This document shows positions 1 through 7,448 of a stretch of DNA of 42,254 bases, piece by piece. Position 1 is the stretch's first letter; every line of letters starts with the position of its first letter. A program made the translations under genes and the position numbers. This stretch comes from Embleya scabrispora DSM 41855. GTDB taxonomy: Bacteria; Actinomycetota; Actinomycetes; Streptomycetales; Streptomycetaceae. The notes under the pieces were generated by a model that did no database searches, was not told the origin of the DNA, and worked only from the letters and a program-made list of their open reading frames with translations. Location: NCBI RefSeq assembly GCF_000372745.1, contig NZ_KB889715.1, positions 1-42,254 of the forward strand, written 5' to 3'.

Positions 1-89
1 CCTTGCGCCATGAGGCGAAGGTATTGATCACGCTTGTCCGCCAACGGAGCAGGTCCGCGCTTCTTCGATGTTCGCCGCGGCTTGGCCAT
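1..89 (-). CDS. IS30-family transposase, N-terminal part cut by window edge
   Basis: The reverse strand opens with ATG at 89 and encodes a basic start (MAKPRRTSKKRGPAPLADKR) followed by DQYLRLMAQG. This matches the N-terminal helix-turn-helix entry of actinobacterial IS30-type transposases as I know them. Only about 29 residues lie inside the window, so the DDE catalytic core cannot be checked. The sequence just upstream (about 110-140) looks like an IS end, and the open frame beyond it appears interrupted there. Family assignment is by recognition of this short N-terminus only. Confidence 0.6.
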   Translation of the reverse strand, partial: MAKPRRTSKKRGPAPLADKRDQYLRLMAQ

Positions 90-109
90 CGCAACACCCC
101 GCAGGGTCA

Positions 110-140
110 GGTGTTGCAACCACCTTTAGAACCCAAGGCG
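110..140. repeat. possible terminal inverted repeat of the IS30-like element
   Basis: The stretch beginning GGTGTTGCAACCACC lies 20-50 bases upstream of the IS30-like start codon, where the outer end of such an element is expected. The partner end is outside the window, so the repeat cannot be confirmed and its exact outer boundary is a guess. Confidence 0.3.
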
Positions 141-142
141 TC

Positions 143-433
143 CCGCCGGGGCCAACTCAACACGTCATAGCCAGTCTTGCCCATGGGGGCGGGCAGGACG
201 TTCGTACATGCCGACACGCGGGCGCCGACACGGACCAGCAGAGCTGCACCCGATGCCTCGGTGGCGGTCCAGGCACGAGAGTTGCCGCCCTTGTCGGAGA
301 ACTCCGTTCTCCTGTACACCTGTTGGTCGCGTCCGAATCCGATCGCCTTTTCGTGCAAGGCGGTTCGAAAGCGGAACGTGATTCCTCGGTCACGTAATCG
401 GGGCCTGGTTGGTAGGGTCGCTGCGTCGACCAC
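143..433 (-). pseudogene. unrecognised protein fragment interrupted by the IS30-like end
   Basis: A reverse frame from a GTG at 433 runs toward the IS end with ordinary amino-acid composition (for example EKAIGFGRDQQVYRRTEFSD and MGKTGYDVLSWPR), unlike the Arg/Pro-rich shadow frames around it. Its in-frame stop lies inside the presumed IS terminal repeat, which suggests the element truncated the gene. No family recognised. Confidence 0.3.
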
Positions 434-471
434 ACGGGGGTGTCATCAGGCGTCGAGAACGTCGCGCGGCA

Positions 472-1320
472 ATGGCGGGTGCGATGCCGGCGATTGCGCT
501 GGGTGTGGGTTGCAGCGGTGACGGAAACAACCCGGGCCTGCCCGGGTTACCTCCGGACGCCTCCCCTGCCCCGGCGTCGGGCGGTGCGCGAGCGCCGGAG
601 CGCGGGGGGCTGTTCGGGCCGGGAACCGTGACGGTGATGTGGTGCGACGGCACGCCGGGAGGTCTGAGCACGTTCGGGGCCGCGATCGTCTCGTACACGG
701 CCGACGGGCGTGTCGCCGGGCAGCGTCCGGTCTCGTTCCCCTCGGACAGCGAACCGCAGTACGTGTGCGGGTCTCCGCGGGACCTGTCGCAGCAGCAGGT
801 GCGGCAGTTGTTCAACAAGGACTTCACCCTGCTCGCGGGGATCGTGCGCGCGGCGAACGGGCAGGGCCGGCAGGCGACCGCGCTCGATCTCGTGTCCGGG
901 CGGGTGGTCGGTCCGCGGCCCAATCCGGACGCGTTCGGTGTCGCTCCCCGTCATTCCTCGCCCGTCTTCCAGTCCGGTACGGACCTCCTGTGGTACCAGG
1001 ATCAGGACCGGCGCATCCGGTCCCGAGACGCGCGCGACGCAGACACCGCCGTCGACCACCTCGCCCCCGAGCCGGCCTCACGTCGGCAAATACCGGGTTC
1101 GGCGGACGGCAACGCCCGGTCGGCACCCACAAGGGCGTCCCGGACCCGCGCACCATCCTGATCGGCTGTTCCGCGTCCTCGACGAGGGAATGTGACGGCC
1201 TTCTCGTCCGTGACACCCGGCGGTGGCGCGCCCGGAGGCGAGGGCTTCGAACTCGGCGATCCCCCTCGGTCTGCGGGCCGGGCCGACCACACGATGTTCG
1301 GCGGTCAGGGGGCCTCCCAG
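472..1320 (+). pseudogene. secreted/lipoprotein-like protein, frameshifted
   Basis: From ATG 472 the product begins with a short hydrophobic stretch ending in GVGCSG, an imperfect lipobox. A Pro/Ala linker follows and then a folded-looking region (VTVMWCDGTPGG, FNKDFTLLAGIVRAANG, DLLWYQDQDRRIRSRD). That frame runs into low-complexity sequence at about 1050-1090. Sensible sequence continues in a second frame (PRTILIGCSASSTRECDG) and then a third (ELGDPPRSAGRADHTMFGG) to about 1320. Two shifts without a compensating stop pattern point to a broken gene, or to base-call errors. No function is proposed. The next 158 bases to the dehydrogenase stop hold no gene that I can support. Confidence 0.4.
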
Positions 1321-1478
1321 GCGAAGGCAGGGCCCGGGACCACTCCTGAAACCGGTCGTCAGGAAACGTCTGCTCAGCGGACTGGACCACCCCGGTCTCC
1401 TGTGCCTGGAGTGCTCTGTGGCCGCCGGAATGGGCCCTGCCCCACGAAGAAGAGGGCGGGCATCCGGTGGCCTGCGGC

Positions 1479-2192
1479 TCAGCGGCCGGCGGTCTGGCCG
1501 CCGTCGACGGGGAGGATGACGCCGGTAACGAACGGGGCGTTCTCAAGGTAGACCACCGCGTCGACGATGTCGCTCACCTCGCCCATCCGGCCGACCGGGT
1601 GCGAGGCGGCGAGGATCTCGTGGAACTCCTCGGGGTGCATGGGGGTCTTGATGGTGCCCAGGGCGACGGCGTTGCTGCGGATGCCGCGGGTGGCGTACTC
1701 GATGGCCAGCGCCTTGGTGGCGGATTGCAGGCCACCCTTGGTCAGCGAGGCGAGTACCGAGGTCACGTTGGAGTCGGGCTGGTCGCCCAGGCTGCTCGTG
1801 ATCTGCACGATGTGACCGCCTCCCTGTTCGAGCATGCGCTCGACCGCGAGCTGGGTGATCCGGAAGAAGCCGTCCACGTTCACGCCGAGCACCGCCTCGT
1901 AGTCGTCCTCGGTGTAGTCGGTGAAGGACTTGGCGACGAAGATCCCGGCGTTGTTGATCAGAGTGTCGATGTGGCCGAACCGCTCGACACCCGCGGCGAT
2001 GACACGCTCGGCGGTGCCACGGTCGGCGATGTCGCCCTGGATGGTGAGGATCTCCGGGTCCTGCGACTCGGGAATGCCACGCGAGGTGGCGACGACGGCG
2101 TAGCCCAGCTTCCGGTAGGCGGCGACAAGGCCGGCGCCGATCCCCTGCGAGGCACCGGTGATGACCGCGACCTTCTGACGTTGACTGCTCAT
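1479..2192 (-). CDS. short-chain dehydrogenase/reductase family protein lacking the catalytic Tyr
   Basis: This 237-residue classical SDR has the NAD(P)-binding TGASQGIG motif (residues 12-19), NNAG (80-83) and the conserved active-site Ser region ITSS (131-134). The position that normally carries the catalytic Tyr of YxxxK is Ala148, with Lys152 retained (ALASLTK-type context). I recall this SLTKGG variant from related actinobacterial proteins, so it may be a subfamily trait rather than a fresh mutation. The C-terminus (FVTGVILPVDGGQ) is complete. The start is ATG at 2192, with an AAGAAGG ribosome binding site. The gene reads away from two GACCGGTC operators set into its own promoter, so control by the TetR-family protein at 2910 is likely. 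The substrate is unknown. Loss of the Tyr makes ordinary SDR carbonyl chemistry doubtful. Confidence 0.9.
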   Translation of the reverse strand: MSSQRQKVAVITGASQGIGAGLVAAYRKLGYAVVATSRGIPESQDPEILTIQGDIADRGTAERVIAAGVERFGHIDTLINNAGIFVAKSFTDYTEDDYEAVLGVNVDGFFRITQLAVERMLEQGGGHIVQITSSLGDQPDSNVTSVLASLTKGGLQSATKALAIEYATRGIRSNAVALGTIKTPMHPEEFHEILAASHPVGRMGEVSDIVDAVVYLENAPFVTGVILPVDGGQTAGR

Positions 2193-2230
2193 GGATGACC
2201 TTCTTCAAGAGGGTGGGATCTACGAACCGA

Positions 2231-2280
2231 ACTAGTCGACCGGTCAGTTTCAAAGTAGACGACCGGTCGACAATTGTCAA
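2231..2280 (-). promoter_or_regulatory. promoter of the dehydrogenase gene with two TetR-type operators (sites A and B)
   Basis: On the reverse strand a consensus TTGACA (-35, 2280-2275) is followed after 17 bases by TACTTT (-10, 2257-2252). Site B (core GACCGGTC, 2261-2268) fills the spacer. Site A (core 2238-2245) covers the predicted transcription start. The cores are 23 bases apart. Occupation of either would block RNA polymerase. The flanks of site B (TAGAC left, GACAA right) extend the dyad to about 18 bases. Confidence 0.8.
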
Positions 2281-2601
2281 AGAGCGGCTCCGGGCAGGGG
2301 TGGCCCGGCCTCCGGCGGCAGCGCAAGTAGCCCGAGCGGGCTGCGTGTGGCCTGACACGCGCAGGTGATGCGGGAAACCGATCCGGTGAACGGTGGCCGC
2401 AGCAGCGGCGGCCGGGGCAACGACGGCCCTCGGGAGCGGACCCGGTGGCAACCGCGGGGAGCCAGTGTTTACGACGCGGGGCGGTGAACCGGCGATGCGT
2501 GCGCGGCCCCGCCCTCGCGAGCCCGGCCGGAGGCCGCCGGCTGCGCCGCGGGCTGCGGCCGGGCACACGGCTCCAGGCCGTTCGACCCCGGCTGCGGCAG
2601 G
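2281..2601. other. intergenic stretch without a supportable gene
   Basis: This stretch lies between the dehydrogenase promoter and the muconolactone isomerase-like remnant. All open frames here are Arg/Pro/Ala-rich shadow frames. I see no domain, RNA gene or clear terminator. Confidence 0.4.
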
Positions 2602-2861
2602 TCAGACCGCGTCGCCGGTGCCGCCTGGGTCGTTGGGGCGCGAGTGGACGGGAGTGACCACCGCAGTCGTCCACGGCCACAGGGAAGTGAGCCGAGCACC
2701 TTCTCGTACAGCTCGGCCTCGTCGGCAGCCCGCCACAGACCGACACTGCGCAGTTCACCCACCGGGCGCCACGGCCTGACCAGGTGACCGACGGCAGCCA
2801 ACTCCGCGGCCCTGACGGCTTCGGCCGTGCGGCGGCGGTCGACCTCGGTCGAATCGCCCAC
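2602..2861 (-). pseudogene. muconolactone delta-isomerase-like remnant (second copy of 9005-9307)
   Basis: The reverse-strand translation (TEVDRRRTAEAVRAAELAAV, GHLVRPWRPVGELRSVGLWR) follows the intact isomerase-like protein at 9005-9307 closely. It then slips frame after LGSLP and resumes in another frame as PLWPWTTAVVTPVHSRPNDP to a stop at 2602. The first 15 or so residues (the KEFLVTLTTTVP part) are missing. The sequence begins directly next to the operator at 2867. Both the missing N-terminus and the frameshift mark it as dead. Together with the intact copy it is evidence for a partial duplication of this locus. Confidence 0.75.
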
Positions 2862-2903
2862 TAGCCGACCGGTCCAGTAAACATAGTCGGGCGGTCGTAT
2901 ACT
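2861..2903 (+). promoter_or_regulatory. tetR promoter with operators C and D; probable leaderless start
   Basis: Site C has the exact core GACCGGTC (2867-2874). Site D (2889-2896) is a degenerate GGGCGGTC whose flanks TAGTC and GTA keep the pattern. The cores are 22 bases apart. A -10 hexamer TATACT lies at 2898-2903, one base after site D. That puts the transcription start at about the A of the ATG at 2910. No Shine-Dalgarno is present, so the message is probably leaderless. The layout implies autorepression by the TetR-family protein encoded just downstream. Confidence 0.75.
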
Positions 2904-2909
2904 GGCAAC

Positions 2910-3527
2910 ATGGGACGGACCAGTGATGCCAGAGAGAAGATCCTCAGCGCTGCGCAGTCACTCATCGAGCTGCGTGGCTACTCGGCCCTGGGTGTGGCCG
3001 AGATCTGCAAGGCAGCCGAGGTACCCAAGGGCAGTTTCTACTACTTCTTCGAGTCCAAGGAGGCTCTCGCGCTGGCCGTGATCGACGAGCACTGGGCCAC
3101 CCAGCAGCGCGACTGGACCCGCATCATGAACAGCGACGCGGAGCCACTGCAGCGGCTGCGGCAGCTGTTCGAGGAGACGGAAGCGGGCCAGCGCGCCGGC
3201 CAGCAGAGCTGCGGGACCGTTTCGGGCTGCCTGTTCGGGAATCTCACCCTGGAGATGAGCAACCAGACCGAAGCGGTCCGCAAGCGCCTGCAGGAGATCT
3301 TCGACGCCCAGGCCGAGATGGTCGACTCGGCCATCACCGAGGCCCTCGAGCGTGGCGAGGTCACGGTCACCGACACCCGTGCGGCCGCCCGATCCGTCGT
3401 CGCACAACTCGAGGGCCAGGTCCTGTTCGCCAAGCTCTACAACAACACGTCCCAGCTCGGCACCCTCTGGACCAACTGCCTGGCGATGCTGGGCGCTCGC
3501 GCGCCCCAGGCGCCGGCAGACGCCTGA
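2910..3527 (+). CDS. TetR/AcrR-family repressor resembling NemR
   Basis: The protein has 205 residues. An N-terminal TetR helix-turn-helix (about residues 8-55) contains VAEICKAAEVPKGSFYYFFE. The C-terminal ligand domain has the stretch SCGTVSGCLFGN (100-111), followed by a Thr-Glu-x-x-x-Arg segment. This matches the region of E. coli NemR that carries its reactive cysteines, from memory of that protein. Cys101 and Cys107 are therefore candidate electrophile or hypochlorite sensors. The gene is preceded by two GACCGGTC-type operators. The same operator occurs at the dehydrogenase and wrbA promoters, so this is the probable local master repressor. A nitronate monooxygenase gene follows in the same direction. 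An eroded inverted second copy lies at 4713-5538. Ligand and regulon are inferences. Confidence 0.9.
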   Translation: MGRTSDAREKILSAAQSLIELRGYSALGVAEICKAAEVPKGSFYYFFESKEALALAVIDEHWATQQRDWTRIMNSDAEPLQRLRQLFEETEAGQRAGQQSCGTVSGCLFGNLTLEMSNQTEAVRKRLQEIFDAQAEMVDSAITEALERGEVTVTDTRAAARSVVAQLEGQVLFAKLYNNTSQLGTLWTNCLAMLGARAPQAPADA

Positions 3528-3625
3528 GACGACGGACAGCCGCAGGTCTCGATCCGCAGTTGTCGGGGCCGATCGGTGGACCCGACGCGGTGAGCATCGC
3601 CGGCTCGCAGGAGGAGGACACGGTC

Positions 3626-4657
3626 ATGGTCTCGCCACTGGTTGCCCTCGGGGTGAGCACTCCGATTCTCGCCGCGCCCATGGCCGGCGGCCCGACCACG
3701 CCCGAACTTGTCATCGCGGCGGCCGGTGCCGGCGGCCTCGGGTTCATCGCCGGTGGGTACAAGACCGCGGACTCCCTGGGCGAGCAGATCGCCCGTGTCC
3801 GCTCGGCGGGCGTCGGATTCGGGGTCAACGTGTTCGTGCCGAATCCGGTGCCGGTGGATCCGGGAGCCTTCCGCGCCTTCGCCCGTGCGATCGCACCGGT
3901 GGCCCGGGCGTACGGCGTGGACACCACGGAGGCCGGGATCGTGGAGGACGACGACCACTGGGCGGACAAGATCGACCTCCTGCTCTCCGCCCCCGTACCG
4001 GTCGTCAGCTTCACCTTCGGCATCCCGGAACCGGCGGTCGTCGCCGCCTTTCGCGCGGCCGGAACCCTGGTCGTCCAGACGGTCACCTCACCCGTGGAGG
4101 CCCGCGCCGCCGCACGAGCGGGCGTCGATGTGCTTGCCGTGCAGGCTTCGGCTGCCGGAGGCCACTCGGGCACGTTGACGCCGCAGCGCACGCCCCCTGC
4201 CGTGCCCCTGCCCGACCTGCTGGAAGCGGTTCGGAAGGTGGTGTCCATGCCCCTGATTGCCGCAGGTGGCATCGCCGCACCGGACGCCGTGACCGAAGCG
4301 CTCCGGGCCGGGGCCGTGGCAGCCATGGTGGGTACCGTCCTGCTGTCCGCCGACGAAGCCGGGACCTCCTCCCCCTACCGGGCCGTGCTCGCCGACCCGG
4401 CACGCCGTCGGACGGTGGTGACACGCGCGTTCACCGGTCGCCCGGCGCGAGCGCTGCGCAACGACTTCACCGATCGGTTCGGCGACCTGGCCCCGGACGG
4501 TTACCCGGCCCTGCACCACCTGACCAGCCCGATGCGCAGGGCCGCAGCGGCGGCCAACGATCCGGAGCGGATCAACCTGTGGGCTGGAACGGGCTTCCGT
4601 CACGCGACCGCGGAGCCCACCGCGCGGATTCTTCAACGACTGGCCTCCCGAGCATGA
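3626..4657 (+). CDS. nitronate monooxygenase-family FMN enzyme
   Basis: The protein has 343 residues from ATG 3626, chosen because GGAGGAGG (3610-3617) lies at ideal spacing. A TTG 22 codons upstream is in frame but has no such site. The fold is the 2-nitropropane dioxygenase/nitronate monooxygenase TIM barrel. Visible features are APMAGGPTTPELVIAAAGAG near the N-terminus, the phosphate/flavin-binding GGIAAPDAV and GAVAAMVGT stretches, and the AGGHSG motif with the expected active-site His. Such enzymes use FMN and O2 to oxidise toxic nitronates. Many relatives instead reduce quinones or enones, so the substrate is open. It starts 98 bases after the TetR-family gene and may be cotranscribed, which would suit an electrophile-stress unit. 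Confidence 0.88.
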   Translation: MVSPLVALGVSTPILAAPMAGGPTTPELVIAAAGAGGLGFIAGGYKTADSLGEQIARVRSAGVGFGVNVFVPNPVPVDPGAFRAFARAIAPVARAYGVDTTEAGIVEDDDHWADKIDLLLSAPVPVVSFTFGIPEPAVVAAFRAAGTLVVQTVTSPVEARAAARAGVDVLAVQASAAGGHSGTLTPQRTPPAVPLPDLLEAVRKVVSMPLIAAGGIAAPDAVTEALRAGAVAAMVGTVLLSADEAGTSSPYRAVLADPARRRTVVTRAFTGRPARALRNDFTDRFGDLAPDGYPALHHLTSPMRRAAAAANDPERINLWAGTGFRHATAEPTARILQRLASRA

Positions 4658-4712
4658 ATGGCCCGGTTGATTCGGGATCGCCCAAGGGGCGCGAGCCCTG
4701 TCGGTGACGGAG

Positions 4713-4917
4713 TGCGCAGCGAATGGGCCCGGATCCTGCCGAACGATGCGCAGCCGCGACTGCGCCGACCGTTCGAGGAGACCGGGGCTGACCTGTGCGC
4801 AGCCGGCGGCGTTGCGGGAGCGTCTCCAAATGCGTGTTCGGCAATCTCGCCCGAAGCCCAGCAAGCGGACCGAGCCCATCCGCAAACGCCTGCGGCAGAT
4901 ACTCGACCCCGGGAGGC
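4713..4917 (+). pseudogene. middle section of a decayed second tetR copy, forward strand
   Basis: Three successive forward frames carry pieces that align in order with residues about 69-130 of the intact regulator. They are SEWARILPNDAQPRLRRPFE (compare RDWTRIMNSDAEPLQRLRQL), then CGSVSKCVFGNLA (compare CGTVSGCLFGNLT), then RTEPIRKRLRQILDP (compare QTEAVRKRLQEIFDA). The need to change frame twice, and the absence of both ends, make it a remnant. Its N-terminal counterpart lies inverted at 5453-5538 with a different gene fragment in between. Confidence 0.75.
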
Positions 4918-5029
4918 CGCCGACACTCGTCGCTCTCCGCACGTCGACCGGACATTGCAGCGTCAGCTCCCGACGAGCCCCGGATCGGTGGGCAGGCCAA
5001 GCGCGAGGCTTTCCTCGGGCGTCTGCCAC

Positions 5030-5452
5030 CTACGGCAACACCTTCGGCAGTCGCTCCGCCAGAATCGCGGCCGGGGCGTGGCAGACGACGGCGTGCGGTT
5101 TGCCCGAGGGCGAGCGCCGCGGTCAGCAACCGGCCCACGTCGGCGTTGAGCCACAGGTCTTCCATCGGACCGTGGCCGCCGGGGAGGTGGACGGCGTCGT
5201 AGTCCTCCAAGCGGGCGTCCGACAGCTGGATCGGTCGCCGGATCTCCTCCACGGTGCGGATGACACACTCCAGGGCGAGGGTGATCCGGGCACGGCCTGC
5301 CATCTCGGGGCGCAGGCTCATCATGTCCAGGTTCGGGACGACCCCGTTGGGGGTGGCCACCACCACGTGGTGGCTTCCGTGAGCGCCTTGTACGGGGCCG
5401 CGAACTCCCCGGCCCAGTAACCGGTCGCGTGTCTGGTGCCGTCCTTGAGCAC
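5030..5452 (-). pseudogene. DJ-1/PfpI-family (class I glutamine amidotransferase-like) remnant
   Basis: Reverse-strand pieces read VLKDGTRHATGYWAGEFAAP, then in the next frame VVVATPNGVVPNLDMMSLRP and EDYDAVHLPGGHGPMEDLWL, and after another shift AVVCHAPAAILAERLPKVLP to a TAG at 5030. These are the start, the PGGHGPM loop and the nucleophile-elbow Cys (VVCHAP) of the DJ-1/PfpI family. Members act as chaperones, glyoxalases or proteases. Two frameshifts, an early stop and the missing C-terminal third make it inactive. Its 5-prime end is joined within a few bases to the inverted tetR N-terminus at 5453. Confidence 0.75.
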
Positions 5453-5538
5453 TTGCAGATCTCGGCCACGGCCGGCACCGAATAGCACCGCAGTTCGATG
5501 AGCGACTGCACGGCGCTGATGATCTTCCCCCGGCGCAC
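5453..5538 (-). pseudogene. N-terminal piece of the decayed second tetR copy, reverse strand
   Basis: The reverse strand from GTG 5538 reads RRGKIISAVQSLIELRCYSV then PAVAEICK, nearly the same as residues 8-34 of the intact regulator. A few more matching codons lie upstream without a start. The frame then merges into the DJ-1-like remnant inside a shared AAGTGCTC stretch. The upstream region, with two operator sites, is also a copy of the intact gene's promoter, so promoter and N-terminus were duplicated together. Confidence 0.8.
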
Positions 5539-5560
5539 CGGTCCATCCGATGGTTGCAGA

Positions 5561-5603
5561 CATACGACCGCTCGACTACTCTCATACTAGACCGGTCGGC
5601 TAC
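5561..5603 (-). promoter_or_regulatory. duplicated tetR operator/promoter region (sites E and F)
   Basis: On the reverse strand site F (exact core GACCGGTC, 5590-5597) and site E (GAGCGGTC, at 5573-5566) are 24 bases apart. They align base for base over most of 40 positions with the intact tetR promoter. The -10 hexamer TATACT of the intact copy has become TATGTC-like. It may still bind the repressor, as a decoy or to control something rightward, but no intact gene is positioned to use it. Confidence 0.65.
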
Positions 5604-5718
5604 TAATCCCCGGTGTCCACGCGCGCAGTCCGCGACGACGCACAGCGGGAGCCGCCTCCGCACGCCCACGCGCAGATGAGAGCCGAAGCGATGAGCCATC
5701 CGATACATGACGCCCTTC

Positions 5719-5750
5719 GGCGCCGGAAGGCCGCTTCGGCTCCCGGCGCC
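5719..5750. terminator. GC-rich hairpin downstream of the TetR remnant
   Basis: GGCGCCGG (5719-5726) pairs with CCGGCGCC (5743-5750) around a 16-base loop. It sits about 40 bases past the stop of the reverse-strand TetR-like gene. There is no T-run, as is common in actinobacteria, so termination is only a possibility. The 188 bases from 5603 to 5790 otherwise hold no gene that I can support. Confidence 0.35.
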
Positions 5751-5790
5751 GGGTCCTCGCGACGGGAGGTGCACATGGCGCGCCGCGGAT

Positions 5791-6252
5791 TCAGTGGATG
5801 GTGGCGACGGCGGTGCGGTACAGGACTTCCTCGGCTCGGTCCCACGACCAGCCGTTCTCGACCACCAACGTACGCCAGCCGCCGGGGCCGAACCAGAACC
5901 GCAGCAGGTCCGCCGTCTCGTCCACCGTGTAGCGGGGAGGTGGAGCCAGAGTGTGGAGGTGACCGGCGGCGGCGTGGAGTGCGTCACGGTAGTCCGTGGT
6001 CGCACGTTCCCACAGCGCCTCGCCGTGCTCGTGGGAGGGCAGGGCCTTGCGGACCGCCTCGTGCACGGTGAACTGCCCCTCATTGCCCAGCCGCGTGCCG
6101 CGGGCGAGGGCTTCGAGAACCCCCTCGGGCGTCCGCTGGGCGATCACCTGTTCCATGGCCTGCTCGTAGTCCGGCGCCGCGATGTCCGCGACGGTCACTC
6201 GCCCGTAGCCGCGGTCGGCGAACAACTCGGCGGCCCGCCGCAGGATCAGCAC
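5791..6252 (-). pseudogene. TetR-family regulator lacking part of its DNA-binding domain
   Basis: The frame starts ILRRAAELFADRGYGRVTVA DIA, the usual first helices of a TetR protein, but then jumps straight to PDYEQAMEQVIAQRTPEGVL. The recognition helix and fourth helix (normally about 20-25 residues containing SxxTxYxxFxxK) are absent. The C-terminal domain (RYTVDETADLLRFWFGPGGW, WSWDRAEEVLYRTAV) seems complete. Upstream codons continue the typical start (FKRAYISPLREEAAARAR) to about 6310, but the expected ATG is ATC. The only usable start is the GTG at 6252, inside helix 1. A protein made from it could not bind DNA normally. Confidence 0.7.
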
Positions 6253-6451
6253 ACGCGCCCGAGCGGCGGCCTCCTCACGCAGGGGTGAGATGTACGCGCG
6301 CTTGAAGGCGATGGGCCACCCTACCGATGACCGTTTGACGTATTGATTAGGCGCTTTGGAACTTCAATTACGCCCGGCCCGACCGAACCGAACCGGTTGC
6401 GGCAGCCGAGGCGGCGGCCGGCGAAGGCCGCACAGCGGAGAGGTGGAAACG

Positions 6452-7036
6452 ATGACCCCGGACACCGTCGAACTGGCGCACGGGCTCTTCCGGATACTCG
6501 AGACGGGCGACCCGGCCCTGGCTCTCGATGTCGTGGGCGAGGACAACCACAACCGGGAGGCCGCCGTCGCACCGCCGGCCTGCGCCGCAGCGGGACCGGC
6601 GGGCACACTGGCCTCGTCGGCGTGGCTGCGTTCGGCCTTCAGCGACCTGCGCTTCCCCGTCCTCGGCATTGCCGCGAACGATGATCAGGTCTGGGTCCGG
6701 CTGCGCATGCAGGGTCGGCACACCGGCCCGTTCGTGCGTTTCCGGGACGGCGCGCTCGACCAGGCCATCCCCCCGACCGGACGCGAGATCGATTTCGAGC
6801 AGGTCCACGTGCTCGACATCCGCAACGCGAAGGTGGTCCGGCACGAGGCGCTGCGGGACGACATCGCCATGCTCGGGCAGCTCGGCGTATTCCCCCCGTC
6901 TCCGGCCACCGCCCTGCGCATGCTCGCCTGGCGGATGTCCGGACGGGCCGCCCGCGCGGCCGCCGAGGTCACGAGCCTGGCCGCCGACGCCGCCGGCACC
7001 GCCGCGGGCACCCCGCGTCCGGGCGACGCGGAGTAA
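6452..7036 (+). CDS. SnoaL-like ester cyclase/polyketide cyclase-family protein
   Basis: The protein has 194 residues from ATG 6452, preceded by GAGAGGTGG. It has the SnoaL/NTF2-like fold signature. An N-terminal helix (ELAHGLFRILETGDPALALD) is followed by a helix-strand region (WLRSAFSDLRFPVLGIAAND), then WVRLRMQGRHTGPF and a C-terminal strand set ending FEQVHVLDIRNAKVVRHEAL with DDIAMLGQLG. True SnoaL enzymes close polyketide rings by aldol chemistry. Most relatives of this short type have no known reaction. An Ala/Thr-rich tail of about 25 residues follows the domain. It stands alone between remnants, and no operator of the local regulon is seen in front of it. Confidence 0.8.
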   Translation: MTPDTVELAHGLFRILETGDPALALDVVGEDNHNREAAVAPPACAAAGPAGTLASSAWLRSAFSDLRFPVLGIAANDDQVWVRLRMQGRHTGPFVRFRDGALDQAIPPTGREIDFEQVHVLDIRNAKVVRHEALRDDIAMLGQLGVFPPSPATALRMLAWRMSGRAARAAAEVTSLAADAAGTAAGTPRPGDAE

Positions 7037-7164
7037 CCGACGGGTTGCCCGGACCGCCCGTCGGGTGCACGGTTGCGTCACGCCACCCGTCCATACGGGA
7101 CTCGTCCGAGGCCGAAGGCACAGGCGGCGGAAGCGACTTGGTGCTCATACCCGCCGACACACCC

Positions 7165-7335
7165 CGCAGTCGAGACTGCGATGCATCCCGAGCGGGCACC
7201 ACGCGCGGCCCGCCGAACTCCACCCGGTGGGTCGCATGGGCGTAGGTCGGCGACATCACCGATGCGGTGATCCACCCGGAGAACGCCAGCTTCGCCACCG
7301 GGGCGATCCTGCCCGTGGACACCGGACGACACCGC
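7165..7335 (+). pseudogene. C-terminal remnant of a second SDR copy
   Basis: Forward frames carry VETAMHPERA, then after a shift HARPAELHPVGRMG, then after another shift VGDITDAVIHPENASFATGA ILPVDTG. These align in order with the last 60 residues of the dehydrogenase at 1479-2192 (KTPMHPEEF, ASHPVGRMGEVSDIVDAV, FVTGVILPVDGG). Nothing of the nucleotide-binding half is present. It supports duplication of the locus. Confidence 0.7.
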
Positions 7336-7448
7336 TGGACACCGACCACGGCAGTGGTCGGCCGGGGATCCGGCGGCTGCCGGCCGCATCACCGCCGGGC
7401 GGTTTCCGGGCGGTGCCGTCGCTCCGGTCGGCCTTTCGGCGTGTGTGG

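Noticed and set aside
3560-3625. TTG at 3560 as the start of the nitronate monooxygenase gene
   Set aside because: It has no ribosome binding site, while ATG 3626 follows GGAGGAGG at ideal distance and fits the family length.
3352-4707. A 451-codon forward frame overlapping the regulator and nitronate monooxygenase genes
   Set aside because: It is the Arg/Gly-rich shadow of the monooxygenase in another frame.
4572-6083. A 503-codon reverse frame as one gene
   Set aside because: It chains pieces of the DJ-1-like remnant with shadow sequence. The family motifs change frame inside it.
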